From contig CALUGQ010000028.1 in assembly GCA_944320235.1 (NCBI GenBank), positions 47,220 to 111,219 of the forward strand: a DNA stretch of 64,000 nucleotides. The letters are read 5' to 3'. The stretch comes from an uncultured Prevotella sp. GTDB taxonomy: Bacteria > Bacteroidota > Bacteroidia > Bacteroidales > Bacteroidaceae. Shown here piece by piece: positions 16,882 to 26,606 of this stretch. Under the pieces are notes generated by a model. That model did not search any database. It had not been told where the DNA came from and saw only the letters and a list, made by a program, of their open reading frames with translations. Within the stretch, counting starts at the first letter, position 1; every line of letters begins with the position of its first letter. A program made the position numbers and the translations under genes.

Positions 16882-18606
16882 ATGCAAATGACCGGCTTAC
16901 TTGAAAAGACAAACACAACTGTATTCTTTATACTGTGCATCCTCTGCACAGTAGACACAACTCTGTTTGTTTATCCGTCCCTGTCGCGCTCATTACTGTT
17001 CTCGCTGCTGGCATTGTCACTTGCCTCAATTGCCTTTACGACATGGCTCACAAAAAGGAATGTGACATTTGGGAAATGCGACACATACACCATGGCTTGG
17101 ATTGCATACCTGCTGGTATACAGCGCAATGGTGGATGCCGAGCAATACCGCCTGGGCTATCTGCTTAGCAGCCTGATGTTCTTGCTGGCAGTGACTGCCC
17201 TCCTAAGGCAAAGGCTTATAAAATGGGAAACAATTGAAAATGGCCTTTTGCTGATTGCCGCCATCCACATTGCATTCATGATTGCACAGGCAACAGGGCT
17301 GGCAGGGGCAAGGTCGGAATTCTTCAGCATAACCGGCGCAAACGAAAATCCAAACATAACAGCAATGTATCTGGCAGGCTGCATCCCACTGCTTGTGCGC
17401 CGCTCCCAACAGGCAAGCCGCAAAGCCTTGTTTGCAGTCATGGTGTGCGCCGCATTCATTGCATTATTGGCACTGAGGTGCCGAACGGCATACGTTGGGC
17501 TGGCAACAATGGGAATTGTATGGGTTGCAGGCAAGGGCTGGCACAAACGTCGGCACACAGTTTTCGGCTGCCTGTGCGCAACGGCAATAGTCATAGGCGG
17601 CGCAACCCTATACAAAATGAAAAAAGACTCTGCCGACGGACGTATGCTCGTATGGAAACTGTCGGCAAAGATGATTGCCGACAAGCCGCAAGGTTATGGC
17701 TACGGTATGTTCGAGAAACACTACAACCTGCAGCAAGCTGAATATTTTGCATCAGGTAAAGCCTCTGAAACCGAAAGAAGAAATGCAGACTACGTGGCCA
17801 TGACATACAACGACTATCTTGAACAAGGCATAGAGGGCGGCATCATCGGCATGGCGTTCTACATTGGATTCTTCCTCTTGACTGCTTTTTCAGCGCACAA
17901 ACGGCACGACTGGGATGCTTTGGCCGTAACAGCCGCCTTTGCTGCAATGGCACTTTTCAACTTCGTTTATACTGCCATACAGCCATGGTTGCTCCTACTC
18001 TGCTACGGGGCAAAGACAGCGGCAGTCAGCACAGAGTCTGCATCACACCCCCGCACCACGCCTTTAACGGCAGCCACGACGTGCCTCTGCCTTACGGTCG
18101 CCCTGCAACTGCTATGGCAGGAGGCGGGCAAGATTGCGGCACAAGCCAGCCTGACCAAGCCATATCACACACTGGCAAGCGGGAACGCTGTTGACACTGC
18201 CCACATGGAATCCTTAGGCAATGGCATTGGAACATCAGAGGCTTACTTCAAAAGCATGGCTTTGGCAAACATGAAAGCTGGCAGACATGACAAAGCCATC
18301 AGCTGCATTGACCGCGCAATGGGATATACATCTGCGCCGGAACTGTTTTACATGAAATCTTCATGCCTTATGAAAATGGGGAAGCCAAAGGAAGCCGCCA
18401 CCTGCATGACTACAGTCAACAACATGACACCAAGAAGCCTAAGGCCCAAAAGATGGTTGATGAGGTATTACTTCCACTCACGGCAAGAAGCCAAAGCCTT
18501 GGCGATGGCAAAGGAGATACTTGACACCCCCATAAAAACACAGACAGACGAAGCCCTAAAAATAAAACAAGAAGCCGAAACTTTTTCAAAACAATCATCA
18601 AAATAA
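16882..18606 (+). CDS. O-antigen ligase/polymerase-like membrane protein with TPR tail
   Basis: 574 residues from ATG 16882. About ten hydrophobic segments span residues 15-410, with a periplasmic loop holding ADGRMLVWKLSAKMIADKP and YGYGMFEKHYNLQQAEYF, typical of the Wzy/WaaL/PglL superfamily. LRCRTAYVGLATMGIVW carries the conserved Arg region. The C-terminal ~130 residues look like tetratricopeptide helices (NMKAGRHDKAISCIDRAMGY, YMKSSCLMKMGKPKEAATC). Such proteins move lipid-linked glycans onto lipid A or proteins in the periplasm. No other glycan-assembly gene is nearby, so a dedicated protein O-glycosylation role for this cluster is conceivable but unproven. Confidence 0.75.
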   Translation: MQMTGLLEKTNTTVFFILCILCTVDTTLFVYPSLSRSLLFSLLALSLASIAFTTWLTKRNVTFGKCDTYTMAWIAYLLVYSAMVDAEQYRLGYLLSSLMFLLAVTALLRQRLIKWETIENGLLLIAAIHIAFMIAQATGLAGARSEFFSITGANENPNITAMYLAGCIPLLVRRSQQASRKALFAVMVCAAFIALLALRCRTAYVGLATMGIVWVAGKGWHKRRHTVFGCLCATAIVIGGATLYKMKKDSADGRMLVWKLSAKMIADKPQGYGYGMFEKHYNLQQAEYFASGKASETERRNADYVAMTYNDYLEQGIEGGIIGMAFYIGFFLLTAFSAHKRHDWDALAVTAAFAAMALFNFVYTAIQPWLLLLCYGAKTAAVSTESASHPRTTPLTAATTCLCLTVALQLLWQEAGKIAAQASLTKPYHTLASGNAVDTAHMESLGNGIGTSEAYFKSMALANMKAGRHDKAISCIDRAMGYTSAPELFYMKSSCLMKMGKPKEAATCMTTVNNMTPRSLRPKRWLMRYYFHSRQEAKALAMAKEILDTPIKTQTDEALKIKQEAETFSKQSSK

Positions 18607-18615
18607 AGCAAAACA

Positions 18616-20526
18616 ATGAGACGCAACATATTCTTAATTGCAATCATTCTCTGCGAGGCTATCAATGTATGCACGGCAGAAAACAAGTTTGACGATGTGA
18701 TAGCCCACTACAGCCGCAATGCGAATGACAGCATGAAACTAAAAGCCGCAAAATTCATAATAAAAAACATTCACGGACATTTCTCACCAGGCGGAGACGG
18801 CATGGAAGAATTCATCAACCGCATTTACGCAACAGACAGTCCGCAAAGCCAGAAAGCGCTCGCCACGGCGTGGAACAAGGCAAGGGGCAACGAAAAGACA
18901 ATACTCGTGGCAGACAGCAGCTTCATGGACAGCCAATGGCTGATAGAAGAAATAGACCAGGCGTTTGTGTCTTGGAAGACTGCACCATGGGCTGACGAAA
19001 TAACATTCGACAACTTCTGCCGAAACATATTGCCATACAGGGTCAAGGACGAACGGATATGCAAAGGATGGAGACAGAAACTGCGCAAAGCTTACGGCCC
19101 GGCAGTAACCAACACAGAAAGCATGACAGAAGCCTTTGAAGCAATAACCGACACCATCAGGAAAACAATATTGCAATCTACCCCATACTGTCCATACAGC
19201 CTCGACGCACTTACCACCAATTACGTGAAAAAGGCAGACTGCGACCAAAGGTGTATATTGCACGTGGCAATACTGCGCGCACTGGGCATACCTGCCGCAA
19301 TCGACGCAGTGCCGATGTGGGCAAACTACAGTCAGAACGGCCATTCGTGGGTAGCAATGGTGAAGAGCGACGGCGCAACATACACAATATTTGATGACGA
19401 GAAAGGAGCTAAGCAATTCAACAAAATAGACGCTTCTCGCTTTTCGGCAAGATATAAAATAACAAGGGAAGACAGTTGCCCTTACGATGTACTATACGAA
19501 AAGAAAGCGGCAAAAATATACCGCTTAGGCTTTGAACACACCAATACCACGACACAAAGCACTCCAAGCATTTTGAATGACCGTTTTATCAGCGATGTAT
19601 CGGCACAATACGGACTGGGCGGCACATTGACCGTAGAGTGCAACGACACTATACCGGTGTATCTGTGTGTGTTTAGGTCAGGGAAAAACTGGACGCCCAT
19701 CGCCCAGGCGCAGCCAAGCAACGGACTGGTCACATTCAAGAACATTGGTTGCAATACGGTTTACCTGCCCATGTGCATAAAGGGGAAGAAGTGGACTGCA
19801 CTCTCGGAGCCCATCCTTGTAAAGGCCAACGGAACATCGCACACCTACACGCCAGCAACAGACACAACTGAAAGCATAACCATAAACCGCAAGTACCCAC
19901 TCTGCTCTTACATGACAGACTTATGGGGATACATGAAAGGCGGTGTGTTTGAGGGAGCTAACAAAGCCGACTTCAGCGATGCAGACACCATTGGGGCAAT
20001 CACAAGGATGCCACACGGAGAAACTACAATACCCATAAGCAAAGAGAAGAAATACAGATATTTGCGTTACAAGACTTCACCAAGGTCAAGAATGCCATTG
20101 GCAGAATTGCACTTTTACACTAAAGACGAGAACGGCAAGGATATTGAACTGAACGGAACACCAATATGGCACGACGTTGACAGTACAGGCATAAAACACC
20201 TTACAGACTGGAAGCCGGAGACCGTAACATCAGCCAAGACCACAAACTACTGGATAGGAACAGACCTTGGGGCAAAAGGAAAGAAACCCATAAGCAAGAT
20301 TGTGTTCATGCCATCATCTGACACCAACAACGTGGAAGCAGGCGACCTATACGAACTTTACTACTTTGACAGGCAGTGGCATTTGCTCGGCCGACGCATG
20401 GCCAACAGCGGCATACTTACATTCGACAATGTTCCTAAAAATGCCATACTGCTACTCAAAGACAAGACAAAAGGAAAGGAAGAACGGATCTTTGAATACA
20501 AAAACGGCACACAAATCTGGCATTGA
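18616..20526 (+). CDS. Exported transglutaminase-like protein
   Basis: 636 residues with an N-terminal signal (IFLIAIILCEAINVCTA). The central domain (about 175-290) has a transglutaminase/papain-type triad order: KADCDQRCILHVAILRALGIPA with the nucleophile Cys, NGHSWVAM with His, and FDDEKGAK with Asp. The C-terminal half is beta-sandwich-like and includes a segment around RYLRYKTSPRSRMPLAELHFY that resembles F5/8-type carbohydrate-binding folds. In bacteria such domains are usually proteases or amidases rather than cross-linkers. It follows the ligase gene by 9 bases. Substrate unknown. Confidence 0.75.
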   Translation: MRRNIFLIAIILCEAINVCTAENKFDDVIAHYSRNANDSMKLKAAKFIIKNIHGHFSPGGDGMEEFINRIYATDSPQSQKALATAWNKARGNEKTILVADSSFMDSQWLIEEIDQAFVSWKTAPWADEITFDNFCRNILPYRVKDERICKGWRQKLRKAYGPAVTNTESMTEAFEAITDTIRKTILQSTPYCPYSLDALTTNYVKKADCDQRCILHVAILRALGIPAAIDAVPMWANYSQNGHSWVAMVKSDGATYTIFDDEKGAKQFNKIDASRFSARYKITREDSCPYDVLYEKKAAKIYRLGFEHTNTTTQSTPSILNDRFISDVSAQYGLGGTLTVECNDTIPVYLCVFRSGKNWTPIAQAQPSNGLVTFKNIGCNTVYLPMCIKGKKWTALSEPILVKANGTSHTYTPATDTTESITINRKYPLCSYMTDLWGYMKGGVFEGANKADFSDADTIGAITRMPHGETTIPISKEKKYRYLRYKTSPRSRMPLAELHFYTKDENGKDIELNGTPIWHDVDSTGIKHLTDWKPETVTSAKTTNYWIGTDLGAKGKKPISKIVFMPSSDTNNVEAGDLYELYYFDRQWHLLGRRMANSGILTFDNVPKNAILLLKDKTKGKEERIFEYKNGTQIWH

Positions 20527-20558
20527 CAAGTAACTAACTTCCAATACCAAGAAGCATC

Positions 20559-21269
20559 ATGTACTACAATACATTCCGCAACGAATACCATGCCGAGAAC
20601 ATAAGCGATGTAAACTTCGCCCTGCTCGACAAGCTGAGCATGATTGACAAGCACGAATATATCGTGGCAAACACCATGACGGGGAAAATATTGCACTGCT
20701 CATCGAGCACCTATATCTTCTCACGGTTCTCGCACAAAGAGATAATGGAACTGGGCATTGATTACTTCATCGGCCTGATGCACGAAAAAGACGCCAATGA
20801 AATAAACTACGCCATACGCGCCATAGAGGAACTGACCAACTCAATAGGGAACGAAGCAAAAGACCTAATATATCACTCCACGGCAAAGATACGCTTCGGC
20901 AAGCAATACAGACCGTTTTTGATAAAGGCATTCGCAATAAGCGACGAACTGGCACTGATAGCCATAAAGCCTGCTCCACACAACACCACAGACAACAAGC
21001 TATGCTGGAATCCAAAGACAAAAACACTATACAGATATTCTGCAAAAACACACAGATTCAAGGAAACTGCACGCGCTCCGCTTAACGAGAAGCAAATGGA
21101 AATACTGCTACTGCTGGGAACTGGGATGAGCAAAGAAGAGGTGGCCGGCACGCTGTGCATAACCACAAATACGCTAAACTACCACCTGAAGGAAATAAAA
21201 GCAAAACTGAAAACAAGCTCGATGGCAGAGGCGATAAGCCTAATTGCATCATACAACTTCATCATTTAA
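20559..21269 (+). CDS. PAS-like/LuxR-type transcription regulator
   Basis: 236 residues. Residues ~20-155 look like a PAS-type sensor (LSMIDKHEYIVANTMTGKILHCS is the usual PAS beginning), and ~168-232 form a LuxR/GerE helix-turn-helix (LNEKQMEILLLLGTGMSKEE, then TNTLNYHLKEIKAKL). There is no receiver domain, so it probably senses a ligand directly. It starts 32 bases after the transglutaminase gene and is the only regulator in the 13-21 kb cluster, which makes it a candidate controller of that cluster. Confidence 0.8.
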   Translation: MYYNTFRNEYHAENISDVNFALLDKLSMIDKHEYIVANTMTGKILHCSSSTYIFSRFSHKEIMELGIDYFIGLMHEKDANEINYAIRAIEELTNSIGNEAKDLIYHSTAKIRFGKQYRPFLIKAFAISDELALIAIKPAPHNTTDNKLCWNPKTKTLYRYSAKTHRFKETARAPLNEKQMEILLLLGTGMSKEEVAGTLCITTNTLNYHLKEIKAKLKTSSMAEAISLIASYNFII

Positions 21270-21300
21270 GGATTGCCCGGAACGTTTTTAAACGCATATT

Positions 21301-21331
21301 TTTGCCGCAACAATATAAAATTGTATCTTTG
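21301..21331 (+). promoter_or_regulatory. Promoter for esterase gene
   Basis: TTTG (21301-21304), 19 bases, TATCTTTG (21324-21331): one of the best consensus matches in the window. Confidence 0.65.
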
Positions 21332-21382
21332 CGGAACCAACGGACGACAATGCAATTTTACCAACATACAAGATACAAGAAC

Positions 21383-22315
21383 ATGACAAGGGCAAGGATA
21401 TTTCTGCCGGCAATGATGCTCATGACATCATGCATCTGCGCCATGGCACAGCAATCGGACTTGTTTTCGCACAAGCGCATCAACCTTTATGGCATGAAGG
21501 CCATGCCCCACTCCACTGGCAACGACCACCGCGACTCAATTGCCCGCAACCGAATATGGCGCGCAGAGCAGCCAAGGCTCTACGAATACCTGCCGGGCCA
21601 GGAAGAGCGCCAAGGCGCAGCCGTAATAGTAATACCGGGCGGGGGATACATAAAGCAGGCTTACGAAACGGCCGGCGTGAGCATGGCCAAGTGGCTCAAC
21701 ACTTTTGGCGTGACGGCTTTCGTGCTGCTCCACCGCCTGCCCAACCAGCCCGACGTAACCGACCCCACCATCGCCCCGCTCGCTGACGCACAGCGGGCAG
21801 TGAAATGGGTGAGAGCTCACGCCGCCGACTATGGCATAGACCCGCACAAGATTGGCGTGATGGGCTGCAGTGCAGGAGCGCACGTGGCCGCCTGCGCAAG
21901 CACCGTAAGCGAAGACCACAGCGACTGCGGCGACAGCCTCGACACCGTAAGCCACCGCCCCGACTTCGCCGTACTGATAAGCCCCGTGGCATACATGAGA
22001 AACACAGGCGCGACATGGCGCACACGCGAACCGAGCGTGCAACGACTGCTCGCACGCTTCCCCTTAGACAGCCTGATAGACAGGCACACACCGCCGATGC
22101 TGCTGCTACACGCCGCAGATGACCGCACTGCCTCGCCAACGGGGAGCGTGGAGATATTCAAGGCCCTGCTGGGGGCCGGCGTAAAAAGGTCGTCGCTCCA
22201 CATATTCCCCCATGGTGGCCACGGCATCGCCCTGCGCAGCCAGCCAGGCTCGACAGCGTTGTGGCCGCAGATTGCCGAAGAGTGGCTGAGGGAGACCGGC
22301 TTCGCAGGCAAGTGA
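21383..22315 (+). CDS. Exported alpha/beta-hydrolase, carbohydrate-esterase-like
   Basis: 310 residues from ATG 21383, which begins a signal peptide (IFLPAMMLMTSCICAMA); ATG 21350 is an alternative. The fold is an alpha/beta hydrolase: VIVIPGGGYIKQAYE gives the oxyanion loop, IGVMGCSAGAHVAACAS the nucleophile Ser elbow, LLLHAADDRTAS the acid region, and FPHGGHGIAL the catalytic His. The pattern matches the bacterial acetyl-xylan/polysaccharide esterase group often labelled endo-xylanase B-like. It has its own strong promoter and probably stands alone between the regulator and the menaquinone operon. Substrate inferred only as an acyl-sugar. Confidence 0.8.
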   Translation: MTRARIFLPAMMLMTSCICAMAQQSDLFSHKRINLYGMKAMPHSTGNDHRDSIARNRIWRAEQPRLYEYLPGQEERQGAAVIVIPGGGYIKQAYETAGVSMAKWLNTFGVTAFVLLHRLPNQPDVTDPTIAPLADAQRAVKWVRAHAADYGIDPHKIGVMGCSAGAHVAACASTVSEDHSDCGDSLDTVSHRPDFAVLISPVAYMRNTGATWRTREPSVQRLLARFPLDSLIDRHTPPMLLLHAADDRTASPTGSVEIFKALLGAGVKRSSLHIFPHGGHGIALRSQPGSTALWPQIAEEWLRETGFAGK

Positions 22316-22352
22316 CACCCGGGCTGCATCTGCAATAAAAAAGCCGTTACAC

Positions 22353-22383
22353 TTGCATCTGGCGGAATAATTTTGTACCTTTG
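22353..22383 (+). promoter_or_regulatory. Promoter of the menaquinone operon
   Basis: TTG (22353-22355), 20 bases, TACCTTTG (22376-22383); the leader to the first ATG is about 105 bases. Confidence 0.6.
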
Positions 22384-22444
22384 CATAAACCAATGACAGC
22401 GCACTGCACGCTTGCCTGTGCAAAGGCGCGAGAATGAAACAATG

Positions 22445-22474
22445 GTGTGACGGCACAGACCATGCCCGTCACAC
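22445..22474 (+). promoter_or_regulatory. Leader hairpin of the menaquinone operon
   Basis: GTGTGACGG and CCGTCACAC form a perfect 9-bp stem with a 12-base loop, ending 21 bases before the first start codon. It lies inside the predicted 5' leader, so it could act as RNA structure or operator. Confidence 0.5.
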
Positions 22475-22495
22475 ATATTTATATATCACATACGG

Positions 22496-22921
22496 ATGGA
22501 CATAGAACGGATGAACGAAATAATAACGCAACGGCCAAACCTCGCCAACGCCATAGGGATGCACTTCGTATCGACACCTGACGACGACACTTGTGTGGCG
22601 ACGATGCACGTTGACGAGCGCAACTGCCAGCCCATGGGCCTGCTCAGCGGCGGGGCGTCGCTCGCGCTGGCCGAATACCTGGCAGGAGTCGGCTCGTCGG
22701 CACTTTGCCCCGACAGGGCGTGCGTAGGCGTGAACGTGAGCGGAAGCCACGTGAGGAGCGCATACGTCGGCGACACGGTCACGGCCACGGCGCGCATAGT
22801 GCACCGTGGGCGCACGCTCCATGTGTGGAACGTCAGCATAACCGATTCGAAAGGAGCGGTGCTGTCGACTGTGAGCGTAATGAACTTCATGATAGAGAAA
22901 CCAAAGGAGAACAAGGCATGA
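22496..22921 (+). CDS. Hotdog-fold thioesterase, probable DHNA-CoA hydrolase
   Basis: 141 residues, single hotdog domain of the PaaI/YdiI type. MGLLSGGASLALAEYLAG (about residues 45-62) is the active-site helix; the Glu of LAE fits the catalytic Glu of DHNA-CoA and aryl-CoA thioesterases. The His that usually precedes the double Gly is Ser here. As first gene of the menaquinone operon, overlapping menF by ATGA, it is the best candidate for hydrolysing 1,4-dihydroxy-2-naphthoyl-CoA after MenB (MenI role). Function rests mainly on context. Confidence 0.75.
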   Translation: MDIERMNEIITQRPNLANAIGMHFVSTPDDDTCVATMHVDERNCQPMGLLSGGASLALAEYLAGVGSSALCPDRACVGVNVSGSHVRSAYVGDTVTATARIVHRGRTLHVWNVSITDSKGAVLSTVSVMNFMIEKPKENKA

Positions 22922-23997
22922 CGGCACTGGCCATGTACCGGCTGCCTTACGCCGACAGCTACACCGTAGCAGTACAGGGCAAAGGAAAACCCGAGGAACT
23001 GCACAGTATTCAAGAACTCGACGGAAGGAGCGGTTTCGTGATTGCTCCGTTCTGCATCTCCACCGACGAGCCGTTGCTGCTGCTCCGGCCAGACCACACG
23101 GAAACACTTCCCGTAAGAAACGTGAACGCCGTGGCTGGCAGAATTGCACACAGCGCTGAAGAACAAGAAGCCGAGCACGAGCACTACGCTGCCAACTTCG
23201 CAGCTTTCCACGAAAGACTGACAGACGGAACGTTCAGCAAAATAGTGCTCGCCCGCCGCACAACGGAACACATGGCACAGAAGGTGGCAGCCGAAGAACT
23301 GTTCATGAGAGCCTGCAGCCTCTATCCAAGGATGTTCGTTGCACTCGTACATACTGAAAAATGCGGCACGTGGCTTACAGCGACACCCGAAATACTGCTC
23401 GAAGGCAATGGCGACACATGGCGCACAGTAGCACTGGCAGGCACAATGAGGCTCGAAGGCCAAGCTCTGGCATTCGACAATCCGCCCACGCCAGGTGGAA
23501 GTAATGACCATGGCATGGACTGGAACGAGAAGAACAGGAAAGAACAACGCATAGTGGCCGACTACATTGAAGCCACGCTGAGGCCCTTTGCAAGCAAAAT
23601 CACAAGAAGCCCGGCGCGGACAGTACGCGCCGGCGAAATTGTTCACTTGCGCAGCGACTTCTGCTTCATCCCCCACTCCAACGGCAAGCTGGGGAGCCTG
23701 CTCAATGCCATGCACCCAACACCAGCCGTATGTGGGCGGCCAAAACAAGAAGCACAAGACTTCATACTTAACAACGAGCACTCGCCGCGCAGCTATTACA
23801 GCGGCTTCATGGGACCATTGAGTCCATCAGGCGAAACCCATTTGTACGTATCGCTGCGCTGTATGCAGATATGCAACGGCCTGTGCCATCTGTATGCAGG
23901 AGGCGGACTGCTGACCGACAGCACCGAGGCCAAGGAATGGACTGAAACGGAAGCCAAAATGGCAACAATGAGGCTTGTGCTCGGTGATATAGCATGA
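22918..23997 (+). CDS. menF: Isochorismate synthase
   Basis: Converts chorismate to isochorismate, the first step of menaquinone synthesis. It has 359 residues from the ATG that overlaps the thioesterase stop. The chorismate-binding fold shows KIVLARRTTEHM, WLTATPEILLEG, VALAGTMRLEG, NRKEQRIVADYIEATLRPF, LNAMHPTPAVCGRPK and YAGGGLLTDSTEAKEWTE, which include the Mg-binding Glu residues. It is shorter at the N-terminus than E. coli MenF, as is usual in Bacteroidota. ATGA overlap with menD. Confidence 0.92.
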   Translation: MTALAMYRLPYADSYTVAVQGKGKPEELHSIQELDGRSGFVIAPFCISTDEPLLLLRPDHTETLPVRNVNAVAGRIAHSAEEQEAEHEHYAANFAAFHERLTDGTFSKIVLARRTTEHMAQKVAAEELFMRACSLYPRMFVALVHTEKCGTWLTATPEILLEGNGDTWRTVALAGTMRLEGQALAFDNPPTPGGSNDHGMDWNEKNRKEQRIVADYIEATLRPFASKITRSPARTVRAGEIVHLRSDFCFIPHSNGKLGSLLNAMHPTPAVCGRPKQEAQDFILNNEHSPRSYYSGFMGPLSPSGETHLYVSLRCMQICNGLCHLYAGGGLLTDSTEAKEWTETEAKMATMRLVLGDIA

Positions 23998-25733
23998 CAA
24001 GCGACAAGGATGGATTATCAATCATGTTCAGCAACAAAGAAAACGTCAACATACTGACTTCGCTACTTGTGGCACATGGCATTACAACAGCCGTGGTATG
24101 CCCCGGCAGCCGCAATGTGCCCATAGTGCACAACCTGAACGAATGTGGCAGCATACGCTGCGTGCCTATAACAGACGAACGCTCGGCCGGATTCGTGGCC
24201 TTAGGCATGGCACAGGCCACTGGAATGCCAGTGGCCGTTTGCGTGACCTCTGGCTCTGCACTGCTGAACCTTGCACCTGCCGTAGCCGAGGCTTTCTACC
24301 AGCACCAACCTCTCGTGATCATTTCTGCCGACAGACCTGCTGCATGGATAGACCAACTCGACGGACAGACTCTGCCACAAGGCGATGCCCTGGGACGCTT
24401 TGTGCGCAAGGCCGTGACGCTGCCCGAACCGCATGACGGCACTGAATGCTGGCACTGCAACCGCCTCGTGAACGAAGCGTTATGCCAATGCACGCACAGA
24501 CAGCCGGCACCAGTACACATCAATGTGCCGATAACAGAGCCGCTGTTCGAATTCAACGTTGAAGCCTTGCCCCAAGAGCGCACATTCAAAATGCTACCGA
24601 CAGAGACAGGCAACAACCGCTGTGAAACCTTGGAGGCTGCCTGGGCAGCCTCACACAGACCAATGCTTGTGCTAGGACAGATGAAAGACGGCACCGTCGA
24701 CAAAGAAGCCCTAAATGACTTGATGCGCCATGCCGTGGTATTATGCGAGCCACTGGGCATCGGACAAGGCGCGACACATTTTGACGAGGTGCTCTTTGCC
24801 ATTGGCGATGACACCTCGCTGATGCCCGACCTGGTTATATACGTAGGCGGCACCATCGTAAGCAAACGATTGCGGCATTTCCTCAGGCAGGCAAAAGCCG
24901 CAACATATATCATTACAACAGACGCGAGAGCGACACCCGACCCTACGATGTGGCTCAGCGGAATTGTTGAATGCGACAGACCTGACAGCCTGCGGCAATT
25001 ATTGGGGAGCCTCGCCAAAGCCCGCAGCAACACAACGTCATTGGGCAAGACAGACTTGGCGAAAGGGGAATTCGCCCGTCGATGGCATGACGCACTTGCC
25101 GCAGCCGAGGAAATAGCAGGCTGCTACGAACCGCAGTATTCGCAGATGGCAGCCGTGAAATATTTCGAAGAACAGGTAGGCGACCTGGAATACAACTTCG
25201 AAGTACACTACGCCAACAGTTCGGCAGTGAGACTGGGCAACATATATGCCACACACTACGTATGGTGCAACCGAGGCGTCAACGGCATCGAAGGAAGCCT
25301 CTCAACGGCTGCCGGATTTTCAATGGCTACAAATGACAAGGTATTCTGCATCATAGGAGACCTGAGCTTCTTGTATGACCAGAATGCACTGTGGAACTCA
25401 TCACTTCGGGGCAACCTGCGCATAATGCTGCTCAACAATCACTGTGGAGGTATATTCCACCAACTGCACGGACTTGAGCAAAGCCCGGCACGCGACACAA
25501 TGGTAGCTGCCTACCACCAAACCGATGCACAGGGGATATGCACACAGAACGACATCGGATACATGAAGGCTGGAAACATGCAAGAAATGCAACTCGGAAT
25601 AGTCACACTGCTGACACGCCAGGCCAATCGACCGATGGTGCTCGAAATAACAACCAACGCAGAGGAAGACAAACAAGCCATACAGGAATACTATAAACAA
25701 CTGCGCAACATATTGGCAAACAGAGACGAATAA
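23994..25733 (+). CDS. menD: SEPHCHC synthase MenD
   Basis: Thiamine-diphosphate enzyme that joins 2-oxoglutarate to isochorismate, giving SEPHCHC. It has 579 residues from 23994; ATG 24024 (MFSNKENVNILT) looks closer to the usual N-terminus, but the ATGA overlap favours 23994. Visible: VVCPGSRNVPIVHNL, ITDERSAGFVALGMAQATG with the conserved Glu, TSGSALLNLAPAVAEA, and the ThDP-binding half GNIYATHYVWCNRGVNGIEG followed by IIGDLSFLYDQNALWN. Third gene of the operon, 27 bases before menB. Confidence 0.94.
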   Translation: MTSDKDGLSIMFSNKENVNILTSLLVAHGITTAVVCPGSRNVPIVHNLNECGSIRCVPITDERSAGFVALGMAQATGMPVAVCVTSGSALLNLAPAVAEAFYQHQPLVIISADRPAAWIDQLDGQTLPQGDALGRFVRKAVTLPEPHDGTECWHCNRLVNEALCQCTHRQPAPVHINVPITEPLFEFNVEALPQERTFKMLPTETGNNRCETLEAAWAASHRPMLVLGQMKDGTVDKEALNDLMRHAVVLCEPLGIGQGATHFDEVLFAIGDDTSLMPDLVIYVGGTIVSKRLRHFLRQAKAATYIITTDARATPDPTMWLSGIVECDRPDSLRQLLGSLAKARSNTTSLGKTDLAKGEFARRWHDALAAAEEIAGCYEPQYSQMAAVKYFEEQVGDLEYNFEVHYANSSAVRLGNIYATHYVWCNRGVNGIEGSLSTAAGFSMATNDKVFCIIGDLSFLYDQNALWNSSLRGNLRIMLLNNHCGGIFHQLHGLEQSPARDTMVAAYHQTDAQGICTQNDIGYMKAGNMQEMQLGIVTLLTRQANRPMVLEITTNAEEDKQAIQEYYKQLRNILANRDE

Positions 25734-25760
25734 AAAAAAGGAAATAAATACATTCTGGAC

Positions 25761-26588
25761 ATGGAAAGAAGAGAATGGAAAGCCATTGAAGGCTTTGACT
25801 TCAAGGAAATATTGTTTGAGGAATTCAACGGCATAGCCAAGATAACCATCAACCGACCGCGATACCGCAACGCCTTTACACCACGCACCACATGGGAAAT
25901 GAGCCAGGCGTTCGCATACTGCAGAGAGGCTCAACGCATAGGGGTGGTAATCCTGACCGGGGCTGGCGACAAAGCATTCTGCTCGGGCGGCGACATGAAC
26001 GTGAAAGGGCGTGGAGGTTATGTAGGCGAGGACGGAGTGCCAAGGCTAAACGTGCTCGACGTGCAGATGCAGATACGACGGCTGCCCAAGCCTGTGATTG
26101 CTATGGTCAACGGTTATGCCATCGGCGGAGGCCATGTGCTGCACCTTGTGTGCGACCTCACCATCGCGAGCGAGAACGCCATCTTCGGGCAGACGGGCCC
26201 CAAGGTGGGTTCGTTCGACGCGGGCTTCGGCGCAAGCTACCTCGCACGCATCGTCGGGCAAAAAAAAGCCAGGGAGATATGGTTCATGTGCCGACAGTAC
26301 GGCGCGGAAGAGGCTGAGCGCATGGGATTGGTGAACAAAGTGGTGCCACTGGAACGACTTGAAGATGAATGTGTGGAATGGGCCGAGACAATGATGGAGC
26401 GCAGCCCACTGGCACTGCGCATGATCAAGGCAGGGCTCAATGCTGAGCTGGACGGCCAAGCCGGCATACAGGAACTGGCCGGAGACGCCACCATGCTATA
26501 TTACTTCCTTGATGAGGCACAAGAGGGTGGCCGGGCTTTCCTCGAAAAGAGGAAGCCTGACTTCAAGAAATACCCAAAGTTGCCTTGA
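25761..26588 (+). CDS. menB: 1,4-dihydroxy-2-naphthoyl-CoA synthase MenB
   Basis: Crotonase-fold enzyme that closes the naphthoquinone ring from o-succinylbenzoyl-CoA. 275 residues. [52 protein letters not shown] and [20 protein letters not shown] are characteristic of MenB and separate it from general enoyl-CoA hydratases. Its product would go to the hotdog thioesterase at the head of the operon. Confidence 0.95.
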   Translation: MERREWKAIEGFDFKEILFEEFNGIAKITINRPRYRNAFTPRTTWEMSQAFAYCREAQRIGVVILTGAGDKAFCSGGDMNVKGRGGYVGEDGVPRLNVLDVQMQIRRLPKPVIAMVNGYAIGGGHVLHLVCDLTIASENAIFGQTGPKVGSFDAGFGASYLARIVGQKKAREIWFMCRQYGAEEAERMGLVNKVVPLERLEDECVEWAETMMERSPLALRMIKAGLNAELDGQAGIQELAGDATMLYYFLDEAQEGGRAFLEKRKPDFKKYPKLP

Positions 26589-26606
26589 TTGACAAAACGA
26601 CAAAAG

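Noticed and set aside
22705-22917. N-terminal extension of menF
   Set aside because: Lies in another frame of the thioesterase gene; menF starts at the ATGA overlap, 22918.
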